This document shows positions 17,245 to 26,890 of a DNA stretch of 48,515 bases, one piece after another (position 1 is the first letter of the stretch; every line of letters begins with the position of its first letter). A program made the translations under genes and the position numbers. Source of the DNA: a virus; the IMG/VR virus record IMGVR_UViG_3300042879_002447, positions 1-48,515 of that record. One strand, given 5' to 3'. A model generated the notes under the pieces. That model did no database searches, was not told the DNA's origin, and worked only from the letters and a program-made list of their open reading frames with translations.

Positions 17245-20200
17245 TGACATTTAATACTTTTAATCCAAAAGAAAGAAGATACTTTAAAAGTAACTTTGCT
17301 GATCTTCTAGAAGTCCTTACACCAGGATTTTATGTAGAAGAAGACTTAGCTATAAGTGGGGTTGGATTAAATCCACTTTCTGAAGTTATTAATTGTCATA
17401 TAAAATTATGTAATAATATAAATAGAGTCTTACCAATATCAGGAGTGAATGGAACTCAAACAGAACATCTAGGAAATATTAGTGGTATATCTCAATATTT
17501 TGTAAAACAAAATGAGCTTACTGAAGTAATTCCTGGAGAATTTGAAGTTAATATTTTAAATCCTCTTAATTATTCTTTAAAGAATTTTGATACTAGTGCA
17601 GATTTTAAATTATTTTTATCATCAACTTTACTGCCAAAAATAATCCCTGCTAATAATACCAATGCAGGAAGTATACAAGCAAACATATCAGTATTATCAG
17701 CATTAACAGATAATGCTAATGCAAGCAGTGTTCATAATTTCTTAGTAGATGCCTTAGGGTGGTTTTATTTCCTAAATACTTCAGCTAATGGAGGTTTAAG
17801 TTATTCTCCATCGAGCTATGTTTTAGAATCATTAGCTTCTCTTTATAGAGGTAAGACTTTAAAAACGGTTGATGGTATAAAAGGACTTACTGAATATTTA
17901 TGGAGAAATAATTCCGTTTGTTCTTTTGATACTTTTATTCCAACATCATTTATTTCAGGAACCGTAGACGCTATACTTACAACATCTGCTGGTATAGCTC
18001 CTACATATACAAGTGGAACTCAAAAACTAGAAGCATTAAAAACTTTAATTGATATAGTTTATTCTCCTTTAGATATAGATAAAAAAGATTTTAAAGTAAA
18101 GGATGCTTTCGATAGTTTCCTAGATTCAGGTTTATATCTTGATGACGAAAAATCTAAAGGACCTTATCGAAAGTTCCTATCTTTACTAGGTTATAGTTTT
18201 GCAGATGTTAGTGATAAAATAGAAAAAATTGGATTAATATACGACATAGAAAATGTTGAGGATAATCAACTGCAACATATTGCAGATCTAATTGGTTTTA
18301 AACTACGAGGAAACCTTCCGTCTAAATGGAGACATCAACTGTCTCAAGCTATAGAATTATACAAATCATCAGGAACTTTAGAATGCTTGCAAAAAGCATT
18401 AAATATTCTCTTGATGGATTCTACTTTAGAAGTATCTTCTACTGTTCAAGAACTTTGGGAATCATATATTCCACATCTAATTTGGTATGCGTTAGCTACG
18501 GAATCACCTTTATTCAAAGACTTAAATACTTGGACTTTAGATTTAGCTCAACAATCTAGAGTAAATGCTTATAGCAATAAAAGCTTAGAAGACAATTTAA
18601 AACTTGTAACTGACTCAATTATTTTAGATGTTTATAAATATTTCCCAGAAGCGTTTGTATTTAATGGTCAAAACTTTGATCCTCCAAGATTTTATACTGT
18701 AGATAAGTATGGAAATGAAACAGGATTATATACAATAGTCGGTGAAGCTGATATGAAACCTTTTAGCGTAGCTCTAAAAGGAACGGGTGAATACGCTGGA
18801 GGTAAAACGAGGGCAGCACTTAGAGATGAAAACAAAATGTTTGAAGCTGCTACAGGATTTAATGTTTTAGGTGAAGGTGTATACATCGCAGGAGAATTAG
18901 GAATTAATGATACCACTGATATTGTTTATCTAAAACCAAAAGGTGATATTAGGTTTTTATTTAATTACAGAGATAGAGTAAATTACCCACTACCTCCTTT
19001 TGAGGAATTTAAATACTATAAAGATTGTTCAATAACTTATGAAATAGTAGATTTTATAGTTGAAAGACTAAAGTGTTTTAAAGTAAAAGAATCTTTTGCT
19101 GATTCTTTAGGTTCTTATATAAAGAATAGCATAGACAGCACTTCTGATCTTGGAGCTTTGAATGAGTGGTTATTCTTTTTTAGTTCTTTGCAAACACCTC
19201 CTAACTTTGACGATGTAATCTATGATATAACTGATTACGATCATAATATATTAAGTTTATGGAACGGGAAATCTTCTCATTTATTTATAAATTTTCAAGA
19301 TACAGATCTTGATTTTAGTGTAAAGAATTTACAAGCTGATGGAGCTTACGCCTTATATGAGACTGCTAGGTTAGCTAATGAATTTACTCCTGCACATACT
19401 ATTAATAGAGTTAATATGTCTGGCAGTGCGGTTGATTCTTTTATAGCAGCTCATACAGAATATGATTATATAGGATTTGATGATACTGATACTTTAGCAG
19501 GGTATACTTCAGGATCTGTTCTAGCTGGATTTGCAACAAGCGGAGCAGCTATGTCTTTCGCTACTGGTGGAGGTGATAATGGAGTTGGATCTGATGGAGG
19601 TAGAGGGGGTTTAAATACTTTTAAAAGAGAGGCAGCAAATAATATTCTTGATTCTATACTCTCATCAACAACTGCGATAATTACAACACCTAGAAGATCA
19701 CATAGAAGAAGAAATTTAAAATATCTATTACCTAGAGAAGGTTATTTTGATAGAACTGGATTTAATGGTCCAACATCTTTTGATCCTTCAGTCCTAGAAA
19801 GGTCAATGGCTTCTTCTTTAGGAGAATTAACTTTAGGATATATTGCATCAGCAGCTAAATTCCATCCTGTAGTTGATACTTTTAATCTTTCTGGAGTATG
19901 GCATCCTTGTGAAAATCTAAGTTCCACAAGACGTTATTTCGGAGTTGATACTAGTAATACATTCCCATATAGAGGATTATATCCATTAAGTTCAAATAAT
20001 AAAATGCCTGAAGTAGGCTCTGGTGTCTCTAGGTATGTCGATAGAGGACAAACTCCAGGAATATATTATACCATGCACAAACTATTTTCTGAAAAAGCTA
20101 GATCTCTAGCTTCAAAAATTATAGAAGCAACTCCAAGTGATTATCTTTCTACTAATTATTGGAAAAATAATATAGAAAGTTTAGCAAACTCTGCAATAGC

Positions 20201-21641
20201 TAGTGGATTTGTTTTAACTTCTTTTGATGATTATGAAAACTTTAGTTTTGGAAATGGATTACATAAGCTTTATGCTGACTATTGTAAGTATTTTAATCGG
20301 CATGATATTTCACTAAATCAGATAGAAAAAACTGGTGGAAATATTTTTGCACATACCTTTGGAAGAGGGTTATTTAATTGTAATTTCTCAGTAGATGGTT
20401 CTGCAATAACCGATTATCTTGCAAAATCTGTAGGATCAGTTAGTAGTATAAATAATACAAACATATGGAAATCCACAACAACAGGAACGTATATTGCTAG
20501 TAGTGTGGGTCAAACAGTAATTCCTCTTATTGGATCATTTGTTTCAGGAGATCCTTTTAACGCTGAATTTAGAAATCCTCATATTCTAAGTGGTATAGAG
20601 TTTTGCGACATATCTGGATCACCAAGTAACAATCAATTTATGATTTTTGAATTGGATCCATCAAATGCAATTCCAAGAGCAGAAAACTATTACGTTGGCA
20701 ATAGACTTATTAAATGTAAATCTGTAGGAGGATTACCTAGATTAAGATTTGATTTATCTGCTTATGGAGATAGAAGAAATTATTTATCACAAGATCATAA
20801 ATTTAATCTAAAAATTAATGCTCTAGTAGCAGACGAATATAATCCAATCCTAGGAGGTGGTCAAATAGGAGTTTGGATACATACTCAACCAGTTAGTGGA
20901 TTCCTTTGGACTTGGACTCCTAACAATATGTGGGAAGTTATAAGTGAAAATAGAATCTCTATTGATACTGTTAGAAGTTTATCTCATATTTATACATTTA
21001 ATATAAATGAACCTCCTTTAGGATCTCAGCTACCTTGTATAGGTAGATATAGTGATACAGCTACTATTGTTAATAATGCTTCGATAACAGGACTATCTAA
21101 ATCATATTTAGAAACTGTTTCAATAAATTTTGATACTAGAAACTATACAACGGAAAATAATTTCGAGTATCTTAAAGTAATTCCTAAAGATGTTAATATT
21201 TCTAAGCTTAAGGAACTAGTTCATACAATAGATACTAATTATATTATTGAAATATTCTTTGTTCCTAATAATGATATCAATAAATATTTATTAATTGATT
21301 CAATAGAATTACAAGACCTAACTTTAAGAGACTACGCTGGAATAGGTACTGGATATGGTATAGAGACAAGCGGAGTGCCCCTTAAGAGGTTTGTAAAAGA
21401 AGATAAAATTTATTTAAATGAAGAAGAGCTTTTTGATGTTATTAAATTCTTTAATGGATTAATTGGACAAGGGACAGGACAATATGCTACTAACCTAGCT
21501 TCTAGAAATGCTATGATAACTTCAGGAACCTTGGAGGTTAGTGGTGGAAGTAGATTAAATTATAGAACTAATCCTGATTGGGTGCCTAATGTTAAAGCAG
21601 CCACCTATAATAACTATACAAGTGTGGAGTTTGATAACTAA
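17244..21641 (+). CDS. 7: Baseplate wedge protein gp7-like (tail protein I module)
   Basis: A 1465-residue protein, the largest in the window, directly after gp6. A tail-protein-I/gp7 core lies near residues 280-430: IENVEDNQLQHIADLIGFKL, LPSKWRHQLSQAIELYKSSG, TLECLQKALNIL and IPHLIWYALATES. In contractile tails this protein joins two gp6 copies to complete the wedge. It is longer than T4 gp7 (1032). The remainder is beta-rich with a Gly/Ser-rich flexible stretch near 755-795, likely added peripheral domains that receive fibres. Coupled to both neighbours by TAATG overlaps. Confidence 0.82.
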   Translation: MTFNTFNPKERRYFKSNFADLLEVLTPGFYVEEDLAISGVGLNPLSEVINCHIKLCNNINRVLPISGVNGTQTEHLGNISGISQYFVKQNELTEVIPGEFEVNILNPLNYSLKNFDTSADFKLFLSSTLLPKIIPANNTNAGSIQANISVLSALTDNANASSVHNFLVDALGWFYFLNTSANGGLSYSPSSYVLESLASLYRGKTLKTVDGIKGLTEYLWRNNSVCSFDTFIPTSFISGTVDAILTTSAGIAPTYTSGTQKLEALKTLIDIVYSPLDIDKKDFKVKDAFDSFLDSGLYLDDEKSKGPYRKFLSLLGYSFADVSDKIEKIGLIYDIENVEDNQLQHIADLIGFKLRGNLPSKWRHQLSQAIELYKSSGTLECLQKALNILLMDSTLEVSSTVQELWESYIPHLIWYALATESPLFKDLNTWTLDLAQQSRVNAYSNKSLEDNLKLVTDSIILDVYKYFPEAFVFNGQNFDPPRFYTVDKYGNETGLYTIVGEADMKPFSVALKGTGEYAGGKTRAALRDENKMFEAATGFNVLGEGVYIAGELGINDTTDIVYLKPKGDIRFLFNYRDRVNYPLPPFEEFKYYKDCSITYEIVDFIVERLKCFKVKESFADSLGSYIKNSIDSTSDLGALNEWLFFFSSLQTPPNFDDVIYDITDYDHNILSLWNGKSSHLFINFQDTDLDFSVKNLQADGAYALYETARLANEFTPAHTINRVNMSGSAVDSFIAAHTEYDYIGFDDTDTLAGYTSGSVLAGFATSGAAMSFATGGGDNGVGSDGGRGGLNTFKREAANNILDSILSSTTAIITTPRRSHRRRNLKYLLPREGYFDRTGFNGPTSFDPSVLERSMASSLGELTLGYIASAAKFHPVVDTFNLSGVWHPCENLSSTRRYFGVDTSNTFPYRGLYPLSSNNKMPEVGSGVSRYVDRGQTPGIYYTMHKLFSEKARSLASKIIEATPSDYLSTNYWKNNIESLANSAIASGFVLTSFDDYENFSFGNGLHKLYADYCKYFNRHDISLNQIEKTGGNIFAHTFGRGLFNCNFSVDGSAITDYLAKSVGSVSSINNTNIWKSTTTGTYIASSVGQTVIPLIGSFVSGDPFNAEFRNPHILSGIEFCDISGSPSNNQFMIFELDPSNAIPRAENYYVGNRLIKCKSVGGLPRLRFDLSAYGDRRNYLSQDHKFNLKINALVADEYNPILGGGQIGVWIHTQPVSGFLWTWTPNNMWEVISENRISIDTVRSLSHIYTFNINEPPLGSQLPCIGRYSDTATIVNNASITGLSKSYLETVSINFDTRNYTTENNFEYLKVIPKDVNISKLKELVHTIDTNYIIEIFFVPNNDINKYLLIDSIELQDLTLRDYAGIGTGYGIETSGVPLKRFVKEDKIYLNEEELFDVIKFFNGLIGQGTGQYATNLASRNAMITSGTLEVSGGSRLNYRTNPDWVPNVKAATYNNYTSVEFDN

Positions 21642-22765
21642 TGAGAGGCGAAGTAGAAATTTGGTCTGGAGAAGAGTTAGTTCTTAATGAACCCAACATG
21701 ATTGTTGATGGTGCTGGTGAGCTATTGGCGGACATTATGACCGTCTCTAGATCATTGTCAGGTATTAATAATACAGCAACTTCAGCTATACTTGATGCAT
21801 CTAACTATAGAATTCAGGCAATATCTTTTGGAACTGGTAAAGATGCATATAATGCAAATGCTCATGCTATGGATGCAACCAAGGATTCTTTAATTACTTC
21901 ATTCTATTCTACAAAAATAGCTACTAGTGGAACAGTTCCTATAATTACTTTTGTATCATCTATAGAAAATTATTCTAATACTGATTTTACTTTAGTAATT
22001 CCTCCTAAAGTTGGATTACCAGTATATCCAGATCCAGTTTTAACTGTTCTTGAACCAAATATACAAATGAGTGCTACTGTAGGAGGTATTGCAGTTAGCT
22101 CTGTGTTTCCTCCTAATGGACAATTAACTAATTTTATGCCTTCAGCTATTTTTAGTAGCATGATGCAAAATACAGTATTTAGTTCAACAGTATCTGCTGT
22201 GGCCGTTGCATCATTACTTGGATGTTTTCCTGATGGTAGTGGATCAATCCCTGCGGCTTCTAGATATTCTAAAGAATATATTAGAAGAGGTAGTCTTACT
22301 GAAGTAAATCCTCAAATTAGAGCAGCGGGTATTGAAGTAATAGGTGGTTTTTTTAATGCTGCTAGTTCAATGGATGTATCTGGTTTTGTTAATATGATTA
22401 TGTCTAGCGTCCCTATAGTAGGTTATCCTATGAGTAGTGTGGCTAGTGGATTATGTCTTTCTGCTAATTCTAACTTTTCTTCAAATGGTATTGTTGAATA
22501 TTCCGTAGCTTTAGCTTCAGGAGATGTTGGATTTGCAAATATGTACGGTGGTATTTATCATTTAGGATTATGGACTATTGATATGCAAAAAACTCTACAG
22601 TCTGGAAATACTCCACCTTTTGCATTTAGACAACTAAATAATCCAAGGAAGTATAAACTATTCTGTAGGAAAGGTCTAAGCAAAAATTTAGGATTCATAG
22701 AAGGCTCTAATGCAGATTATTTGAATAGAAATCTAACTATTAAGTGGAGATTAAGATTCTTATGA
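21641..22765 (+). CDS. Tail fibre/adaptor-type structural protein A
   Basis: A 374-residue protein right after gp7. Opens GEVEIWSGEELVLNEPNMIV then DGAGELLADI, and has IQAISFGTG near 65-73. It ends with NLTIKWRLRFL. The 199-residue protein encoded next has the same plan (LTIIKLNKDG, PNIIVSGMG, FQIGVSG, ending SLIFRWTLNF), so the two appear to be paralogues with a variable middle. Ser/Ala/Met-rich stretches lie at 150-290. Position suggests a fibre attachment or gp9/gp10-like role; inferred. Confidence 0.65.
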   Translation: MRGEVEIWSGEELVLNEPNMIVDGAGELLADIMTVSRSLSGINNTATSAILDASNYRIQAISFGTGKDAYNANAHAMDATKDSLITSFYSTKIATSGTVPIITFVSSIENYSNTDFTLVIPPKVGLPVYPDPVLTVLEPNIQMSATVGGIAVSSVFPPNGQLTNFMPSAIFSSMMQNTVFSSTVSAVAVASLLGCFPDGSGSIPAASRYSKEYIRRGSLTEVNPQIRAAGIEVIGGFFNAASSMDVSGFVNMIMSSVPIVGYPMSSVASGLCLSANSNFSSNGIVEYSVALASGDVGFANMYGGIYHLGLWTIDMQKTLQSGNTPPFAFRQLNNPRKYKLFCRKGLSKNLGFIEGSNADYLNRNLTIKWRLRFL

Positions 22766-23361
22766 AAAATTTTGTAGACGATTTAGGAATTAATGGACAT
22801 CTAACCATCATTAAATTAAATAAGGATGGTTCTCAAGAGGTGTTATTAGACGATCCTAATATAATTGTATCAGGTATGGGTGTTGGACTCTCATATCTAT
22901 TCACAGGATCTGGTTCCAATAGTATCCTAGATTATCAAATAGATAGATTTCAAATAGGTGTTTCTGGTCCTCCTGCTGGGGGTGTTACTAGTTCAATTTA
23001 TCAATTGTCAGGACCTTTAACTGCTAATGAATATGGTGCTGGTAGCAATTTATATATTGATGTAAGAAATCAATTAACTAATACAACAACTACATCCTTG
23101 GCTGCTGCTTTAATTCCTAAAAGTAAAATAACTAGAATAGGAGACTCTTCAGTAAGATATACTTTAGTTGTTGATGAAGAGGCTTGTAATAACTTAACTA
23201 GAAATGGTAATGCAGCAAATATAAATGAGATAGGGATGCTAATGAAAAATCCAACAGGAAATACTTCTATTAGACCTATATTAGTTTGTTATAGAACTTT
23301 TAGTAATATACGAAAGACTAGTGATTTTAGTCTCATCTTCAGATGGACCTTGAACTTCTAA
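22762..23361 (+). CDS. Tail fibre/adaptor-type structural protein B (paralogue of A)
   Basis: A 199-residue protein starting at ATG 22762, which overlaps the previous stop as ATGA; an in-frame GTG at 22744 is less likely because it lies within the previous gene without an SD. Shares its opening (DPNIIVSGMGVGLSYLF) and closing (FSLIFRWTLNF) blocks with the preceding 374-residue protein but lacks most of the middle. Likely a shorter version of the same fold, sitting at a neighbouring baseplate site. Confidence 0.65.
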   Translation: MKNFVDDLGINGHLTIIKLNKDGSQEVLLDDPNIIVSGMGVGLSYLFTGSGSNSILDYQIDRFQIGVSGPPAGGVTSSIYQLSGPLTANEYGAGSNLYIDVRNQLTNTTTTSLAAALIPKSKITRIGDSSVRYTLVVDEEACNNLTRNGNAANINEIGMLMKNPTGNTSIRPILVCYRTFSNIRKTSDFSLIFRWTLNF

Positions 23362-23362
23362 A

Positions 23363-26300
23363 ATGCCTTTTAATCCAAACGATATTTATACGAGTAGTGG
23401 AAGCGTAAAGCTTTATAATTCTTGGACTCCATATGTATCCAAGTATGATACTAGTTCTTTTTATAACTGGGAGCAGGATAATCTTCCATTATATGATTTA
23501 GAAGAAAGAACATATGAACTTTGGGAGCAAGGAGGTTTTGCTACATCCTCGGTTAATGGACTAGCTCTTACAGTTTCTGCTGACGCACCCGATGCCACTT
23601 TAGCCGCTAATAGAAATATATTTACCTCTGTTAGTGCTTGTATTGCTGCTATTCCTAAAGTTGTAAGATTCCCCGTACTAATCGAAGTTGCTAACTTTGG
23701 TAATATGGGTAACCTAGAATTAAATAACTTCAGAATAGAAGAAGGTGGATCTATTGAGATTATTAATAGATCCTATGGTAGATTTTATTCTGCATCATCT
23801 GTTCTTCATACTGTTCTTGCTGGAACGTATAGCACGGGTATTTCATTTGCAAGAGCTGTTAGCTCTTTAGATTTAAGTTCATCATTAATAAATACTTCAT
23901 GTATAAATATTCAAACTCCTGTTCTTAGTTCTACTAATCCTGTAGATGCAAGATGTAGAGCGGCTATAGGAAATCACATAGTTTATCCTATAAACAATCT
24001 AAGAAGAGGTAATTTAACCTGCTCATTATCTAAAAATCAATTTAATTTTGCAACTACTGATCTTAATGCTTTTGGTGGAATTGTTTTTGAAAATGAGACA
24101 GTAGATGAGACAATAGCCTCTTTGGATATTAGTTCTACAAATACATTTACTGGAGAAAGATTAAATCGTGAAAATTTAAATACAGCTATTTTTACACAAA
24201 TGACTGGTAATTTATATTTAAATAGATTAACTAAACTATCAGTTAGGAATTGCACAGGCCCAATCTATATTAGAAACTTCTTAGTAAATTCTACTAATGC
24301 AGAAAATTATGGAATAGAAATTGAAAATTCAGAAGTTGTACTAGAAAATTGTGCTTCAGTAAGAAACAAACTTGCTGGATTTAAATTTAATAATTCTAAG
24401 GTCACTATTTCTAGATCTGCTTTTGCTTATAGAAATTATAATTTATTAACAACTACCACTAGAGAAGAAGGAACTGGTATAGGCTTTGATATTATTAATA
24501 GTGAAGTTTTAGTTAGTTCACTGCCTATAGCTGGAACAGCAACTACAGTAGGAGACACAGGAGCCTCCGCTTGTGACTGCGTGGTTGTCGCTTCTAGAAA
24601 TGCAATAGGATTTAATTTAGAAAACTCCAAACTAGTTGGAGGTATTGCTAGAACAAGTTTAGCAGAACCTAGAACAGAGAGTATTATTGCTTCAGAATCT
24701 AATACATCTAGAGGCATAACTTGTATTAACTCTAATATAAACTTAGGGGGATTAATAGATATTTATGGTAACGATGTTGGAATTGAATTAGATAATTCTT
24801 ATTTCCAATTTGAACATCTTTGTGTAGAATCAAATCAATCTGAAGGGATTTTAGCTAATAACTCTAAGATTTTATATGATTCTGATGCAAAGTATACTTC
24901 TCAATCTGTTAGAAAACAATTAGATATGCTTAAGAATGGTCAGCATATAGTATTAAATAATAATAGTATTTTTGATTTTACTATAGAAGATCATACTCCA
25001 GAATTATACGGTAACTCCTTATTTGTTAGCTCTCATGGTGTAAACTTCTTTGACGATTCAAATAGATTTGCATATCCTGCAATAGAAGTTAACCAAAATT
25101 CTACATTAAATTTAATTAATCCTGCAATCTATGTAAATTCATTACCCTTAAACATAGCTAATATTCCTAGTTATGGAAGAGCAATAAAAGTTACAAACAA
25201 TTCAAAAGTTAGTCTATTCGGAACTAAGACAGGATGCAGTCTAGTTTTAGGCCCACCAGAATACACGATGCAACAAAAGATGTGTGGAGTTTACGCTAAT
25301 AATAACTCTATCGTAAATTTACATGGACCTACTGCAATAGGTCAGTTTGGAGTAGACGTATTAGTTGAAGATAATTCAACTTTAAATATAGAACCTTATA
25401 AAAAGAATGATTGTATTTCTTTAGAAGTTAGTGCTTTTGACCTAAGCTCTGGAGAAAATCATACCGCTGTAGAGCTTCATGCTACTAGAGCGTGTCTAGT
25501 TGCAAACAAAAATTCAAATATAAATTTAAGAGATTTAGGATCATTTGTATCTAACTGGGATAGAAGTATAACAGGACAAACTTATGTAGACTCAACTGAT
25601 TATGATACTATTACATATGGCACTTCTGGATTTACTTCGTTCGGATGTTTACAATTCTATCCAAATCCTCAAGAATCTACCATAGTTACTACTAATTCTT
25701 TAGATGATATTACAGCGGCTTTAACAGTCAATCCATTTGTAGATAATCCTACATTTAGTGAACAAACAGGAATGTTAAATTTCTTTGTAAAAGACGATCC
25801 TTTAGGTGGGGCTCCAGATTACACCGAACGGGCAAAGATTACGCAAGGAGGGGTTTGTGTAAGAGCTACTCAGGATAGTATAGTAAATGTTACTAATGTA
25901 CACTTCCCACTTGGAAGTAATAATAGTCCACTAGATGCTTTCTATTATAATGCTAGTGGAAATGATTGTTCTAAATTAATGATTTGGAATATTGCAGATA
26001 CTTCAAAGCTCAATGCAGCTTTACTTTCTGTAAGTGGTATGCACCCTGCTGATACCCAATATCACGGCCCTAGTGCTTTCTGGACTTCATCAATTAATGG
26101 TACAAGCGTAACATATGTCCCAGCCTCTGGCGCTCCTTCTAGAACACCTGACACAGGTTCTTTAAGCATATTTGATATGTTTGGTGCTGGTAGTGCTATT
26201 TGGGTTGTGCCTTCTGGAGTTTCTGTAAACAGTCCATTTAATTCATTCTATCCTATTTCTGGTGTTGTTAATTCTCAAACAATGCAAGCTTTAGCTGGTA

Positions 26301-26890
26301 GACAAGTTAATGTTGACGGTAGAACAGCATATGTAATAGGATCCGCTCCTGGAACTAGCAAAAATCAAGGTGTATTCAGAATTTACTGGAGTCCTAAGGC
26401 TAGTGCAAGGGTATTACAGATTGATGATGGAGGATACTTTAAGGGATCATATCCTCACTCTGGTCCTGTATTCTCTGGAGTAGTTGGTCCTGCATATCAA
26501 ATATTTGCACAAGGCTATAATTGCTCTGCACCATTATCTGCTGTTCCAGTTACAGGACAGACTAATGCAAGTTCAGTTTATCCTGATCTGTTAAAACTAA
26601 GTTTTGATTCCAATGGAGACGGAGTACCTGATAGATTATGGACTTCTGGATTCTATTATTGTTCAGAAATGCTTGAAGAAAATCCCACTCAATGTATACT
26701 AGATGATTCTGCTGGTAAAACCTTTGCTAATGCTCAGAATGCTAGTGTTGGATTAGCTGGAAGACCTAAAAAGGTTACACTATATCAATCTCAGAATTCT
26801 AATAGTATAGATAGTGAATCTTATGTTGGAAACACTTCTTCATTAGGCTTTAAGTCCGCTTTAATTTTTGATCTTTCGAGAGATAACTAA
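23363..26890 (+). CDS. Large right-handed beta-helix tail protein
   Basis: A 1175-residue protein. An N-terminal attachment module (about 1-55: FYNWEQDNLPLYDLEERTYE) is similar to that of the next protein. From about 230 to 720 there are rungs of the pattern G-hydrophobic-x-NS-x-hydrophobic (GFKFNNSKVTIS, GFDIINSEVLVS, GFNLENSKLVGG, GIELDNSYFQFE, GILANNSKILYD), a right-handed parallel beta-helix as in tailspikes. The C-terminal ~450 residues are Ser/Gly/Pro-rich beta. No catalytic pair can be assigned, so it may be a fibre or a polysaccharide depolymerase. Coupled to the next gene by TAATG. Confidence 0.72.
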   Translation: MPFNPNDIYTSSGSVKLYNSWTPYVSKYDTSSFYNWEQDNLPLYDLEERTYELWEQGGFATSSVNGLALTVSADAPDATLAANRNIFTSVSACIAAIPKVVRFPVLIEVANFGNMGNLELNNFRIEEGGSIEIINRSYGRFYSASSVLHTVLAGTYSTGISFARAVSSLDLSSSLINTSCINIQTPVLSSTNPVDARCRAAIGNHIVYPINNLRRGNLTCSLSKNQFNFATTDLNAFGGIVFENETVDETIASLDISSTNTFTGERLNRENLNTAIFTQMTGNLYLNRLTKLSVRNCTGPIYIRNFLVNSTNAENYGIEIENSEVVLENCASVRNKLAGFKFNNSKVTISRSAFAYRNYNLLTTTTREEGTGIGFDIINSEVLVSSLPIAGTATTVGDTGASACDCVVVASRNAIGFNLENSKLVGGIARTSLAEPRTESIIASESNTSRGITCINSNINLGGLIDIYGNDVGIELDNSYFQFEHLCVESNQSEGILANNSKILYDSDAKYTSQSVRKQLDMLKNGQHIVLNNNSIFDFTIEDHTPELYGNSLFVSSHGVNFFDDSNRFAYPAIEVNQNSTLNLINPAIYVNSLPLNIANIPSYGRAIKVTNNSKVSLFGTKTGCSLVLGPPEYTMQQKMCGVYANNNSIVNLHGPTAIGQFGVDVLVEDNSTLNIEPYKKNDCISLEVSAFDLSSGENHTAVELHATRACLVANKNSNINLRDLGSFVSNWDRSITGQTYVDSTDYDTITYGTSGFTSFGCLQFYPNPQESTIVTTNSLDDITAALTVNPFVDNPTFSEQTGMLNFFVKDDPLGGAPDYTERAKITQGGVCVRATQDSIVNVTNVHFPLGSNNSPLDAFYYNASGNDCSKLMIWNIADTSKLNAALLSVSGMHPADTQYHGPSAFWTSSINGTSVTYVPASGAPSRTPDTGSLSIFDMFGAGSAIWVVPSGVSVNSPFNSFYPISGVVNSQTMQALAGRQVNVDGRTAYVIGSAPGTSKNQGVFRIYWSPKASARVLQIDDGGYFKGSYPHSGPVFSGVVGPAYQIFAQGYNCSAPLSAVPVTGQTNASSVYPDLLKLSFDSNGDGVPDRLWTSGFYYCSEMLEENPTQCILDDSAGKTFANAQNASVGLAGRPKKVTLYQSQNSNSIDSESYVGNTSSLGFKSALIFDLSRDN

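Noticed and set aside
18326-18559. 77-codon open frame inside the gp7-like gene
   Set aside because: Out of frame with a long conserved gene and without a ribosome binding site.
22744-22761. GTG start for the second fibre-adaptor gene
   Set aside because: ATG 22762 forms the usual ATGA overlap with the previous stop; the GTG would add six residues inside the previous gene without an SD.
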